A DNA stretch of 64,000 nt from Amycolatopsis bullii (GTDB taxonomy: Bacteria; Actinomycetota; Actinomycetes; Mycobacteriales; Pseudonocardiaceae), in NCBI RefSeq assembly GCF_014654205.1, contig NZ_BNAW01000022.1, forward strand, positions 62,001 to 126,000. The letters run 5' to 3'. Positions 1 through 8,177 of the stretch are shown here, one piece after another. Each line of letters starts with the position of its first letter. Within the stretch, counting starts at the first letter, position 1. The translations under genes were made by a program, and so were the position numbers. A model generated the notes under the pieces. It saw only the letters and a list, made by a program, of their open reading frames with translations. It had not been told where the DNA came from and made no database searches.

Positions 1-205
1 GCTGGCGAGCGCGGCCGCGCGATCATCGAGCTGGCCCTCGCGCGCTCGCCCAACTCAAGCCGCGCGCAACGCCGGCCTCACCGAGGACGAGATCTGGGAC
101 GTCGGCGCGATCACGGCGTTGTTCGCGATGTCGAACCGGCTCGCTCACCTGACCGCGCTCCGCCCGAACCCGGAGTTCTTCCTGCTCGGCCGGACGCCCC
201 GCTAG
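1..205 (+). CDS. C-terminal end of an AhpD/carboxymuconolactone decarboxylase-like protein, possibly frameshifted
   Basis: The gene enters from the left edge and stops at 203-205. The last ~45 residues read LTEDEIWDVGAI, ALFAMSNRLAHL and RPNPEFFLLGR, the usual C-terminal end of peroxidase-related CMD-family proteins, which reduce peroxides or serve ring-cleavage pathways. The catalytic CxxC would lie outside the window. The first ~60 bases read best in frame 1 (RAIIELALARSPN), whereas the conserved tail is in frame 2, so a one-base indel near 55-70 is suspected. Its stop overlaps the stop of the convergent regulator gene. Family is fairly sure; integrity is not. Confidence 0.55.
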   Translation, partial: LASAAARSSSWPSRARPTQAARNAGLTEDEIWDVGAITALFAMSNRLAHLTALRPNPEFFLLGRTPR

Positions 206-1131
206 AACTCCAGGCGCCAGGTCTCGTCGGTGAGCTTCGGCCCCCAGTCGTCGAAGTCCTTCTCGCCGACGAGCTCGAACCCGGCCGCCCGGTAGATCGA
301 CCGCGCGGCATCGAGGATCGACACCGTCGACAGCTCCATCGCGCGGTAGCCGTGCGCCCGGGCGAACGTCACGCACTCGGTCACCAGCCGCTTGCCGACG
401 CCGTGGCCGCGGGCCGACGGCTCGAGCAGCAGCAGCCGGAGCTTCGCGGTGTCCGCGTCCGGCCCGCGGCCGCAGCCGATGCTGCCCACCCGCTCGCCGT
501 CGAGCTCGGCGATCCAGAACGCCTGCCGCGGGTTGTCGCTGTTGTCCAGGAAGTCCGCGGCGAGCCGGGCGACGAGCGCCTCGAAGGGGGCGCCGAAGCC
601 GTACTCGCGGGCGTACAACGCGCCGTGTCGTTCCACCACCCAACCGAGGTCACCCGGTCGTGGCGGGCGGAGCACGAGGGCCGGGTCGCGACGGCGGTCG
701 CCGACGAGGTCGCCGATCGTGCGCATCGCGGCCAGCAGGCGCTGCTGGTCTTCGTCGGCGAAGCGGCGCAAGAGCCCGCCGATCTGGTCGGTGGAACGGC
801 GGTTCAGCACCGCGAACGCGTCCCGGCCCGCCGCGGTCGGGCGCACGAGCTGTCGGCGGGCGTCCTCGTCGGACCGTTCGCGCACGATCAGCCCGCGGGA
901 CTCGAGACGCGCGAGCAGCCTGCTGGCGTAACCGGCGTCGAGGTCGAGGCGCTTCCGCAGGTCGGTCACCGGAAGCGGGTCCTGGTGGGCGAGTTCGAAG
1001 AGGACCCGGGCTTCGGGCAGCGAGTACTCGGCGTCCGCCGGACCTTCGTCGAGCACGCCGATGACCCCGGTGTAGAGCCGGTTGAAGGCGCGGACCGCGG
1101 CGACCCGGTCGGCCAGCTGAGCGTCATTCAT
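202..1131 (-). CDS. MarR-type regulator fused to a GNAT acetyltransferase
   Basis: A 309-residue two-domain protein. Residues ~1-140 form a MarR winged helix, with the recognition region around LDLDAGYASRLLARLESRG and the wing around RSDEDARRQ. Residues ~155-309 form a GNAT domain with the acetyl-CoA loop RGHGVGKRLV. This fusion is a known actinobacterial architecture; the acetyl acceptor and ligand are unknown. I chose the ATG at 1131 rather than one 11 codons upstream because GAGGTGG lies just ahead of it and the MarR domain starts here. Dyads directly upstream suggest autoregulation. The 3' end overlaps the neighbour's stop. Confidence 0.85.
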   Translation of the reverse strand: MNDAQLADRVAAVRAFNRLYTGVIGVLDEGPADAEYSLPEARVLFELAHQDPLPVTDLRKRLDLDAGYASRLLARLESRGLIVRERSDEDARRQLVRPTAAGRDAFAVLNRRSTDQIGGLLRRFADEDQQRLLAAMRTIGDLVGDRRRDPALVLRPPRPGDLGWVVERHGALYAREYGFGAPFEALVARLAADFLDNSDNPRQAFWIAELDGERVGSIGCGRGPDADTAKLRLLLLEPSARGHGVGKRLVTECVTFARAHGYRAMELSTVSILDAARSIYRAAGFELVGEKDFDDWGPKLTDETWRLEF

Positions 1132-1140
1132 TGACCACCT

Positions 1141-1164
1141 CAACAAGTTCGTTGACGAAGTCAA
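1141..1164 (-). promoter_or_regulatory. Candidate operator of the MarR-GNAT gene (two overlapping dyads)
   Basis: TTGAC-GAA-GTCAA is a perfect inverted repeat at 1152-1164, and CAAC-AAGTTC-GTTG lies at 1141-1154. Both sit within 35 bp of the start codon. MarR dimers typically bind such short palindromes in their own promoters, so autorepression is inferred from position and symmetry only. Confidence 0.45.
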
Positions 1165-1355
1165 AGATTACTGCAGAAGGCTCCCGCGGCAAGGGAAATA
1201 CCGGGAAAATGGGAAACCCCGCGATGCTGCCAGGTCGGGGGTCCGCCAGCATCACGGGGTCGTACTGGGTATCGACGCCTCTCCGGGCGGCGTTACACCA
1301 TGAGCACGATGTGGCCTAGGTCACTCGAATGGGCGACCGCCACGGGGTGAAGAGA

Positions 1356-1505
1356 TCAGCGCATGTAGCCGGAGCGGGCCTGCGCGATCGCGATGAGTTC
1401 CTGACGGACCGTCGCGGTGGCGGCGGTGTCGATCGCCCGGTTCAGCGCCCGGCGAGTGCGAGCCTCGGCGCGACGGGCACGGAGCTTGGCGGCGATGTTG
1501 TTCAT
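1356..1505 (-). CDS. Small basic helical protein of unknown function (49 residues)
   Basis: The peptide starts MNNIAAKLRARRAEARTRR and ends QARSGYMR. It is rich in Ala and Arg and predicted all-helical. Third codon positions are strongly GC-rich, unlike the surrounding intergenic DNA. An in-frame ATG at 1517 would add MQKP; GAAGGGG abuts that ATG and lies 12 nt before the ATG at 1505, so the start is ambiguous. From memory, short Arg/Ala-rich proteins like this recur in actinomycetes, but I know no function. It stands alone between the MarR-GNAT gene and the AAA ATPase. Confidence 0.55.
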   Translation of the reverse strand: MNNIAAKLRARRAEARTRRALNRAIDTAATATVRQELIAIAQARSGYMR

Positions 1506-1765
1506 CGGTTTCTGCATCCCCTTCGAGGGTCTTGGTGGCTTGTAGGTCTAGTATGCACCTTTTTTCACAAGGACGCCAATGAATATCCGGTGATCTGGCG
1601 CACTGGCCGATGAATCATCGGCAAACTTGGGTATGGGCCGGAGAGATCCGGGGTGTCGGCGGTCACGGCGAAGCAACCCGCTAGCGACATCTAAGGTTAT
1701 CTAGCAGAAAAACTATAAACACTTAGCGACGCTCATAGACCGCGAGACAGCCGGAAAAGCCCAGG

Positions 1766-2956
1766 TCAGTCGCGGCCGAGCAGGTAGTGGCCGAAGTGCG
1801 GCACGGTGAAGGCGATCTGTCCCCGCTCGGCGGAGTACACGAGGCCCTTCTTCATGAGGCTGTCGCGCGCCGGCGACAACGACGACGGCTTGCGCCCGAG
1901 GAACACGGCGACGTCGGCGGTGCCGGCGGGCTCGTCCCGGCCCTGCGTCAGCGACGCCATCGCCTGCAGGTACTCCCGCTCGGCCGGCGTCGCGCGTTCG
2001 TAGCGCGACCCGAAGAAGCCGACCGCCAGCTCCGACTCCGCCTCGGGCGCCGCGACCTGGACGTCCTTGACCGTGATCGGGTCGGACGGCGCCGCGTCCC
2101 AGGCCGCCTTGCCGTAGGCCTGGATGAAGTACGGGTAGCCGCCGGACGCGTCGAAGAGCGCGTCGAGGGCTTCCGGCTCGATGCCGGCGTCCTCCCGCTC
2201 GATCGGCGCCATCACGGCGAAATCGGCGTCCTCGCGGCTGAGCCGGTCGATGCGCGCGTAGCGGAAGAGCCGCTCGGAGTAGGACTTCGACGCGGAAAGA
2301 ACGGCGGGCACGTGCGGCAGCCCGGCTCCGACGACGACGAGCGGCGCACCGGACTGGGACAGCTCGTGGCAGGCCGCGCACAACGCCGAGACGTCGTCTG
2401 GCTGCAGGTCCTGGATTTCGTCGATGAGCAGCGCGACGCCGGTGCCCACGTCCGCGGCCAGTTCGGCGACGTCGGTGAACAGCTCGACGAGGTCGATCTC
2501 GATGTCCCCGGAGTCCGCGCGCCCCTGCGCGGCGGGCACGTCGATGCCCGGCTGCCACCGGTCGCGCAGCTTGGCGTCGGGCTTGTTGGCTCGCAGCGCG
2601 AACGCCTTGAGCACCCCGAGCACCTCTTCGACCCGGTCCGGCGCCCGGTGCCGCACGGCGAGGTCCCGGATCGCCCGGTGCAGCGCGGCCGACAGTGGCC
2701 GCCGCAGCTCGGCGTCCGGCCGGGCTTCGATCTTGCCCGCCCCCCACTTGTGCCGCACGGCCATCGCCCGCAGCTCCCCGAGCAGGACGGTCTTCCCGAC
2801 TCCGCGCAGGCCGGTGAGCACGAGACTGCGTTCGGGTCTCCCCCGGGCCACCCGCTCCAGCACCACTTCGAAGGCTTTGAGCTCACGCTCACGCCCGGCC
2901 AGCTCGGGCGGCCGCTGCCCGGCGCCCGGCGCGAAGGGGTTGCGGATGGGGTCCAC
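1766..2956 (-). CDS. AAA (Orc1/Cdc6-like, AAA_16) ATP-binding protein
   Basis: A 396-residue soluble ATPase. The Walker A motif GLRGVGKT is at residues 49-56 and the Walker B segment VALLIDEIQDL at ~174-184. A sensor region and a C-terminal winged-helix-like segment follow (VAVFLGRKPSSLSPARDSLMKKG region). The layout (GRERE, P-loop, DEIQ, wHTH) is that of stand-alone STAND/Orc-like ATPases common in actinomycetes, whose partners are mostly unknown. No effector domain is attached. It is monocistronic, with AT-rich intergenic DNA downstream (1680-1730) and no obvious hairpin terminator. Confidence 0.8.
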   Translation of the reverse strand: MDPIRNPFAPGAGQRPPELAGRERELKAFEVVLERVARGRPERSLVLTGLRGVGKTVLLGELRAMAVRHKWGAGKIEARPDAELRRPLSAALHRAIRDLAVRHRAPDRVEEVLGVLKAFALRANKPDAKLRDRWQPGIDVPAAQGRADSGDIEIDLVELFTDVAELAADVGTGVALLIDEIQDLQPDDVSALCAACHELSQSGAPLVVVGAGLPHVPAVLSASKSYSERLFRYARIDRLSREDADFAVMAPIEREDAGIEPEALDALFDASGGYPYFIQAYGKAAWDAAPSDPITVKDVQVAAPEAESELAVGFFGSRYERATPAEREYLQAMASLTQGRDEPAGTADVAVFLGRKPSSLSPARDSLMKKGLVYSAERGQIAFTVPHFGHYLLGRD

Positions 2957-3111
2957 TCTGCCAAGCTATCGGCGTTTCTAGGGTGAGCCCGATATTCCGC
3001 CATAGACGGTTAGCGCGTGTCGCCGAGGTTCGACCGGATGGCCGTACATAGAGACGAACAGGTCTGCAGCCCTGCTCGTCCCTACCCCCAGTGCGCCCTT
3101 ACGACGCACCA

Positions 3112-3846
3112 CTAGCCGTTCAGGTTCCGTTCCGCGTAGATCTTCATCGCGTCCCGGACGAATTCCGCTCCTTCGCCTTCGAACCCGTAGCGCGGGTCGT
3201 CGACGTACAGCTGGCCGAGGCCCGCGAAGTGCCCCACGGACACCGACGAGACCGCCGGTCGCAGCCACTCGTGCAGCCGCCGCGTGATCGCCTGGACCTC
3301 GTCGGAGTCCGGAGCGAGTCCGGACGTCCGGGCCGCGCCGAACGCCGCCGCGATGTCCCGCTGCTCCTGCTGGTGGGCCTCCTTCTCCGCCGCGGAGAGC
3401 GAGCTCCACCACTGGTCACCGCGCCGATACGCGTCAGCGCCCCAGCGGCGCGTGACCTCCTCCTCGTAGCGCGTGTGGTCGAAGCCGTCGAAGACTTCTT
3501 CTGCCATCAGTCGTTCACCTCCCTTCAGTTTCCGGAGGGTCGTGCGGACCGACTCGATCTGCCGTCCGATCCGCCGCTGCTCCTCTTCGAGCAGCTCCAG
3601 GTGGGTTTCGAGCGCCGCGGCGCTGTCGCGCTGCCCGTCGAGCACCTCGGCGATGGCCGGCAGCCCGAGCCCGAGCTCGCGCAGCAGCAGGATCCGCTGC
3701 AGCCGGACGAGCGCCTGCTCGTCGTAGTAGCGGTAGCCGTTGCCGCCGATCCGGCTGGGCTCGAGCAGGCCGACCGCGCCGTAGTGGCGCAGCGTCCGGC
3801 TCGTGGTCCCCGCCGAGCGGGCGATGTCCTGGATCGACCACTCCAT
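3112..3846 (-). CDS. TipA-type MerR family transcription regulator
   Basis: A 244-residue protein. The MerR helix-turn-helix and wing span residues 1-70 (WSIQDIARSAGTTSRTLRHY; GNGYRYYDEQ). A Leu/Glu-rich coiled coil follows at ~75-110. The C-terminal TipAS antibiotic-recognition domain spans ~115-244 (YEEEVTRRWG; HEWLRPAVSSVSVGHFAGLGQLYVDDPRY in parts). TipAL of Streptomyces binds thiopeptides covalently through a TipAS cysteine and activates its own promoter. No cysteine is visible in this C-terminal domain, so the ligand or binding mode may differ. The ATG at 3846 sits at the predicted transcription start of a 19-bp-spacer MerR promoter. Confidence 0.9.
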   Translation of the reverse strand: MEWSIQDIARSAGTTSRTLRHYGAVGLLEPSRIGGNGYRYYDEQALVRLQRILLLRELGLGLPAIAEVLDGQRDSAAALETHLELLEEEQRRIGRQIESVRTTLRKLKGGERLMAEEVFDGFDHTRYEEEVTRRWGADAYRRGDQWWSSLSAAEKEAHQQEQRDIAAAFGAARTSGLAPDSDEVQAITRRLHEWLRPAVSSVSVGHFAGLGQLYVDDPRYGFEGEGAEFVRDAMKIYAERNLNG

Positions 3847-3853
3847 GACGTCG

Positions 3854-3884
3854 ACGATAGAAGTTGACGCTGCGTCAAGGTCAA
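3854..3884 (-). promoter_or_regulatory. MerR-class promoter with 19-bp spacer and internal palindrome
   Basis: On the minus strand the -35 is TTGACC (3884-3879), the spacer is exactly 19 nt and the -10 is TATCGT (3859-3854). The spacer holds the perfect palindrome TTGACGC-A-GCGTCAA (3864-3878). Overlong spacers untwisted by the bound activator are the hallmark of MerR-family promoters. The start codon lies ~7 nt after the -10 box, so the transcript should be leaderless. Confidence 0.8.
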
Positions 3885-4024
3885 CCGCTAAAGGCTTATA
3901 GCACTCTCTAGCGTTACGACTATAAAGCGGGAGAAAGCCCGATGAGGATTCGAGCACGGGCCGAGCGGGCATCCACGGAGTAGGTTCGACCAGGCAGTGG
4001 CCCGTACGAGGAAGGCAAACGACC

Positions 4025-4564
4025 GTGATACTCCGTCGAGTGGCACGTCCCCTGCTCGCCACGATCTTCGTGACGGGCGGAATCAATGCGCTGAGGCAGG
4101 CCGAAGGGCACGCGAAGGCGGCGGAACCGTTCCTCAACAGCACGCTGGAGAAGTTCGGTGACAAACTCCCGGAGCAGATCCCGCGGGACCCGGTGACGCT
4201 CGTCCGGATCGACGCCGCGGTGAAGGTCGGCGCCGGTCTCGCCCTGGCGGCCGGCAAGGCACCGCGGCTCGCGGCCGGGCTGCTGCTCGGCAGCTTGGTG
4301 CCGACGACGCTCGCGACGCACAGCTTCTGGGCCATCAAGGACCCGGGCGAGAAGCAGCAGCAGCAGATCCAGTTCTTCAAGAACGCGAGCCTGGCCGGCG
4401 GCCTGCTGCTCGCGGTCGCGGACACGCACGGGAAGCCGTCGGCGGCTTGGCGCGCGAAGCACGCCGCGAAGGACGTCGGCGTCGCGGCCGGCAAGCTGAG
4501 CCGCAAGGCCGAGAAGCGGGCGAACAAGCTCGCGAAGCGGGCCCAGAAGGCCCTCCCCAACTAG
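4025..4564 (+). CDS. DoxX family integral membrane protein
   Basis: A 179-residue protein with a GTG start preceded by GAGGAAGG. It has a hydrophobic N-terminus (RPLLATIFVTGGINAL), two central hydrophobic segments (VGAGLALAAG; AAGLLLGSLVPTTLA) and a fourth (SLAGGLLLAVAD), matching the four-helix DoxX fold. The C-terminal ~45 residues are very Lys/Arg/Ala-rich and probably a cytoplasmic tail. DoxX proteins are linked to redox and thiol homeostasis, but the exact role here is unknown. It ends at a strong bidirectional terminator shared with the convergent thiolase gene. Confidence 0.8.
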   Translation: MILRRVARPLLATIFVTGGINALRQAEGHAKAAEPFLNSTLEKFGDKLPEQIPRDPVTLVRIDAAVKVGAGLALAAGKAPRLAAGLLLGSLVPTTLATHSFWAIKDPGEKQQQQIQFFKNASLAGGLLLAVADTHGKPSAAWRAKHAAKDVGVAAGKLSRKAEKRANKLAKRAQKALPN

Positions 4565-4570
4565 AACGCG

Positions 4571-4604
4571 AGAAGGGCCGCCCCTCACGAGGGGCGGCCC
4601 TTCT
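4571..4604. terminator. Bidirectional intrinsic terminator
   Basis: A perfect 15-bp stem (AGAAGGGCCGCCCCT pairing with AGGGGCGGCCCTTCT) with a CACG loop lies between the convergent DoxX and thiolase stops. There is no long T-tract, as is usual for high-GC actinomycete terminators. Confidence 0.85.
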
Positions 4605-4615
4605 GCGCGTGAAAG

Positions 4616-5905
4616 CTACTTCTCCAGGATCGCGGTGACGCCCTGGCCGCCGGCCGCGCAGATCGAGATCAGGCCGCGGCCGGACCCCTTCTCGTGCAGC
4701 AGCTTGGCCAGCGTTGCGACGATCCGGCCGCCGGTCGCGGCGAACGGGTGCCCGGCCGCCAGCGACGAGCCGTTGACGTTCAGCTTCGCCCGGTCGATCG
4801 CGCCCAGCGGCTCGTCCAGCTCCAGCTTCTCCTTGGCGAACACCGGGTCCTCCCACGCCTTGAGCGTGGCCAGCACCTGCGACGCGAACGCCTCGTGGAT
4901 CTCGTAGAAGTCGAAGTCCTGCAGGGACAGCCCGGCGCGCGCGAGCATCCGGGGCACGGCGTAGGCGGGCGCCATCAGCAGGCCCTCGTCCCCGTGGACG
5001 TAGTCGACGGCCGCGGTCTGCGAGAACGTCAGGTACGCCAGCACCGGCAGCTTGTGCGCCTTCGCCCACTCGTCGGTGGCGAGCAGGACCGTCGACGCGC
5101 CGTCGGTCAGCGGCGTCGAGTTGCCCGCCGTCATCGTGCCGTCCGGGCCGCCGAAGGCCGGCTTGAGCTTGGCGAGCTTCTCCGCCGTCGAGTCCGGCCG
5201 CAGGTTCTGGTCGCGCGCCAGCTTCAGGAACGGCGTCACGAGGTCGTCGAAGAACCCGCGCTCGTAGGCGGCGGCGAGCTTCTGGTGGCTGCTCGCGGCC
5301 AGTTCGTCCTGCGCCTCGCGGGTGATCTCCCAAACCTTCGCCGTGAGCGCGGCGTGCTCGCCCATCGACAGCCCGGTGCGCGGCTCCTCGTTGCGCGGGA
5401 TCGCCGGGACGATGTGCCCGGGGCGGATCTTCGCGACGAGCTTGAGGCGGTCGCCGAGCGTCTTCGCGGCGTTGAGCTGGATGAGGATCTGGCGCAGGTC
5501 CTCGTTGACGGCGAGCGGCGCGTCGCTGGTGGTGTCGACACCGCCGGCGATGGCCGAGTCGATCTGGCCGAGCGCGATCTTGTTGGCGACGTTGACGATC
5601 GCCTGCAGGCCGGTGCCGCACGCCATCTGGACGTCGGACGCCGGTGTCGCGGGCGAGAGCTTGCTGCCCAGCACGCTCTCGCGGGCCAGGTTGAAGTCCT
5701 TCGAGTGCTTGAGCACGGCGCCGGCCGCGACCTCGCCGATCACCTCGCCCTGCAGCGAGAAGCGGCTGACCAGGCCGTCGAGGGCGGCGGTGAACATGTC
5801 CTGGTTCGACGCCTTCGCGTACGGACCGTTCGACCGCGCGAAGGGGATCCGGTTGCCCCCGATGATCGCGACCTTGCGCACGGCGGGTGTCTTCTTCGGC
5901 GGCAT
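4616..5905 (-). CDS. fadA2: Acetyl-CoA C-acetyltransferase (FadA2-type thiolase)
   Basis: A 429-residue thiolase that cleaves or condenses 3-oxoacyl-CoA. The nucleophilic Cys is in VQMACGTG (Cys96). The other signatures are EIHEAFA, NVNGSSLAAGHPFAATGGR (His) and CAAGGQG (second Cys). The start at 5905 has GAGAGGTG upstream and matches the fold start; an upstream ATG at 5935 overlaps the operator region and is less likely. Divergent from fabG4/htdX across a palindrome, it matches the Mycobacterium tuberculosis Rv0243/Rv0242c/Rv0241c arrangement. It probably acts in fatty-acid beta-oxidation or acyl-chain remodelling. Confidence 0.92.
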   Translation of the reverse strand: MPPKKTPAVRKVAIIGGNRIPFARSNGPYAKASNQDMFTAALDGLVSRFSLQGEVIGEVAAGAVLKHSKDFNLARESVLGSKLSPATPASDVQMACGTGLQAIVNVANKIALGQIDSAIAGGVDTTSDAPLAVNEDLRQILIQLNAAKTLGDRLKLVAKIRPGHIVPAIPRNEEPRTGLSMGEHAALTAKVWEITREAQDELAASSHQKLAAAYERGFFDDLVTPFLKLARDQNLRPDSTAEKLAKLKPAFGGPDGTMTAGNSTPLTDGASTVLLATDEWAKAHKLPVLAYLTFSQTAAVDYVHGDEGLLMAPAYAVPRMLARAGLSLQDFDFYEIHEAFASQVLATLKAWEDPVFAKEKLELDEPLGAIDRAKLNVNGSSLAAGHPFAATGGRIVATLAKLLHEKGSGRGLISICAAGGQGVTAILEK

Positions 5906-5939
5906 GAACTTCACCTCTCTGGTCGGCTCCTGCACACTG

Positions 5940-5961
5940 TAACCTACTCAGGAGTAGGTTA
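5940..5961. promoter_or_regulatory. Perfect 22-bp palindromic operator between fadA2 and fabG4
   Basis: Arms TAACCTACTC and GAGTAGGTTA are exact reverse complements around AG. The site lies 35 bp from the fadA2 start and 38 bp from the fabG4 start. A degenerate copy lies upstream of the nearby tetR (8902-8920), making that TetR the most likely binder. Confidence 0.75.
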
Positions 5962-5998
5962 GACTGCGGCGTGACGCAGACGGCACGGGAGGCAACCG

Positions 5999-7333
5999 AT
6001 GGCTGACAGGTACCAGCAGTTCACGAAAACCCCGTTGGGGAAGTTCGTGGTGCCGAAGCTCGGCCTGCCGAATCCCGCGACGCTGCGCCGGTACCGGCCC
6101 GGGCAGCCCGCCCTCGAGGGTCCCGCACTTCTCGGCGCCGCGCCCGGCGGACGGCTGGAGAAGACCCTGCGCGACCAGCTGGCCGACGCGGGCATCGAGG
6201 TGATCGCCACCCCGGCCGACCGGCACGCGGCGCTGGTCTTCGACGCCACCGGCGTCACCGACCCCGCGCGCCTGCGCGAGGTCTACGACTTCTTCCACCC
6301 GGTGATCCGCAGCGTCGGCCCGTCCGGCCGGGTCGTCGTGCTGGGCACGCCGCCGGAGCAGGTCGAAGGCCGCGAGCGGATCGCCCAGCGCGCGCTCGAA
6401 GGGTTCATCCGTTCGGTGGGCAAGGAGCTGAAGCGCGGCGCGACCGCCCAGCTGGTGTACGTCGCTGACGGCGCCGAAGAGGCCACGGAGTCGACGCTGC
6501 GCTTCCTGCTCTCGGCGAAGTCGGCGTTCGTCGACGCGCAGGTGATCCGGATCGGCACCGAGGGCAAGACGGCGTCTCCGCCCGCGAACTGGGAGAAGCC
6601 CCTCGAGGGCAAGGTCGCGCTGGTCACCGGCGCGTCCCGCGGCATCGGCGCGGCGATCGCCGAGGTGCTGGCCCGCGACGGCGCGCACGTCGTCGCGCTC
6701 GACATCCCCGCCCAGGGCGGCGACCTGTCGAAGGTGGCCAACCAGGTCGGCGGGTCATCGCTGCAGCTCGACATCACTTCGCCGAGCGCGCCCGCGAAGC
6801 TCGCGGAGTACCTGAAGGAGCGGCACGGCGGCGTCGACATCGTCGTGCACAACGCCGGGATCACCCGCGACAAGACGCTGGGGAACATGAGCGAGAGCGC
6901 CTGGGACTCGGTGATCGCGGTGAACCTGGCCTCGCAGCTCGCGGTGAACGACAAGCTGCTCGGGGACCGCGTCTTGAACGAGAACGGGCGGATCATCGGC
7001 GTCTCGTCGATCGCGGGCATCGCCGGCAACGTCGGCCAGACGAACTACGCGACGTCGAAGGCGGGTGTGATCGGCATGGTGAACGTCGGCGCGCCGCAGC
7101 TGGCGGCGTACGGCGGCACGATCAACGCCGTCGCGCCCGGGTTCATCGAGACCAAGATGACGGCCGCGGTGCCGCTGTTCATCCGCGAGGCCGGCCGTCG
7201 GCTGTCCAGCCTCGGCCAGGGCGGGCTGCCGGTCGACGTCGCCGAGACGATCGCCTGGTACGCGAACCCGGCGTCCGCCGCGGTGAACGGCAACGTGGTC
7301 CGCGTCTGCGGCCAGGCCCTGCTGGGGGCGTGA
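5999..7333 (+). CDS. fabG4: High-molecular-weight 3-oxoacyl-[ACP] reductase (FabG4-type)
   Basis: A 444-residue NAD(P)H-dependent ketoreductase. Residues ~1-195 are the extra N-terminal flavodoxin-like domain typical of FabG4. Residues ~200-444 are a short-chain dehydrogenase domain with TGASRGIG, NNAG-like HNAGITRD, catalytic Ser in VSSIAGI and Tyr/Lys in YATSKAG. It should reduce 3-oxoacyl-CoA or ACP, the step paired with the downstream dehydratase. GGGAGGCAACCG precedes the ATG. htdX follows after one nucleotide, so the two are co-transcribed and probably translationally coupled. Confidence 0.93.
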   Translation: MADRYQQFTKTPLGKFVVPKLGLPNPATLRRYRPGQPALEGPALLGAAPGGRLEKTLRDQLADAGIEVIATPADRHAALVFDATGVTDPARLREVYDFFHPVIRSVGPSGRVVVLGTPPEQVEGRERIAQRALEGFIRSVGKELKRGATAQLVYVADGAEEATESTLRFLLSAKSAFVDAQVIRIGTEGKTASPPANWEKPLEGKVALVTGASRGIGAAIAEVLARDGAHVVALDIPAQGGDLSKVANQVGGSSLQLDITSPSAPAKLAEYLKERHGGVDIVVHNAGITRDKTLGNMSESAWDSVIAVNLASQLAVNDKLLGDRVLNENGRIIGVSSIAGIAGNVGQTNYATSKAGVIGMVNVGAPQLAAYGGTINAVAPGFIETKMTAAVPLFIREAGRRLSSLGQGGLPVDVAETIAWYANPASAAVNGNVVRVCGQALLGA

Positions 7334-7334
7334 C

Positions 7335-8177
7335 GTGGCGATCCGCGAACTCGACAGCACGCCGAGCCTGGCCACGCTGTACCCGAAGGCCCTGCTCGGC
7401 GGGGTCCTGCGCAAGCCGTCCGGGTCCGAGTTGCCGGACACCGAGCTGGTCCGCACCGGCGTCGTCGTCGACCCGGCGCACCTGGCGGCGTACAACACCG
7501 TGTGCGGCTTCCGGCTGAGCGACGAGCTGCCGGCGACGTACCCGCACATGCTGGCGTTCCCGCTGCAGATGGCGCTGATGACCGAGCCGGGGTTCCCGTT
7601 CCCGCTGCTCGGCATGGTGCACCTGAGCAACCGGATCACCCAGCACCGCGCGCTGCGGGTGAGTGAGCCGCTGACCGTGCGCGTGCGGGCGGAGAACCTG
7701 CGTCCGCACGAGAAGGGCCGTCAGTTCGACGTCATCAGCGAGGCCTGGGTCGGTGATCACCTCGTGTGGACCGACGTCAGCACGTACCTGCGTCGGGGTT
7801 CTGGTTCCGGGTCTTCCGCGCGACGCGAGCAGCTGGCCCCGCCGACCCCGGATGCGATCTGGCGCGTCCCGGGCGACATCGGGCGGCGCTACGCGGAAGT
7901 CTCGGGCGACCGCAACCCGATCCACCTGCACGCGCTGACGGCCCGCCTGTTCGGCTTCCCCCGCGCGATCGCCCACGGCATGTGGACGAAGGCCCACGCG
8001 CTGGCCGCGTTCGAAGGCCGGCTGCCGGAGGCGTTCACCGTGGACGTCCGCTTCAAGCAGCCGGTGCTGCTGCCGGCCAAGGCCGCGTTCACGTCCTGGT
8101 CCACTTCGGAGGGCTGGGCCTTCGAACTGTGGAGCGGGTCCAAGCCGCACCTGGAGGGGACGATCAGCTCACTCTGA
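7335..8177 (+). CDS. htdX: MaoC-like (R)-3-hydroxyacyl dehydratase (HtdX-type)
   Basis: A 280-residue double-hotdog enzyme. The C-terminal hotdog carries the R-hydratase motif GDRNPIHLH followed by AIAHGMW. The N-terminal hotdog lacks it, as in HtdX-type proteins. It interconverts (R)-3-hydroxyacyl and trans-2-enoyl thioesters. The GTG at 7335 starts one base after the fabG4 stop. Together with FabG4 and FadA2 it completes three of the four steps of a two-carbon cycle; the dehydrogenase step could be supplied by the FadE5-like gene at 42-44 kb. The last 9 bp overlap the convergent tetR stop. Confidence 0.9.
   Translation: MAIRELDSTPSLATLYPKALLGGVLRKPSGSELPDTELVRTGVVVDPAHLAAYNTVCGFRLSDELPATYPHMLAFPLQMALMTEPGFPFPLLGMVHLSNRITQHRALRVSEPLTVRVRAENLRPHEKGRQFDVISEAWVGDHLVWTDVSTYLRRGSGSGSSARREQLAPPTPDAIWRVPGDIGRRYAEVSGDRNPIHLHALTARLFGFPRAIAHGMWTKAHALAAFEGRLPEAFTVDVRFKQPVLLPAKAAFTSWSTSEGWAFELWSGSKPHLEGTISSL

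Noticed and set aside
1131..1613. Two short plus-strand frames in the first intergenic region
   Set aside because: No ribosome sites and poor coding bias; the minus-strand 49-residue frame explains the coding signal better.
3977..3986. GGAGTAGGTT upstream of the DoxX gene, identical to one arm of the fatty-acid operator
   Set aside because: No matching second arm is present, so a half-site by chance is the simplest view.
3847..4560. A long upstream extension of the TipA-type frame
   Set aside because: It is antisense to the DoxX gene, lacks a ribosome site, and the MerR fold starts at 3846.
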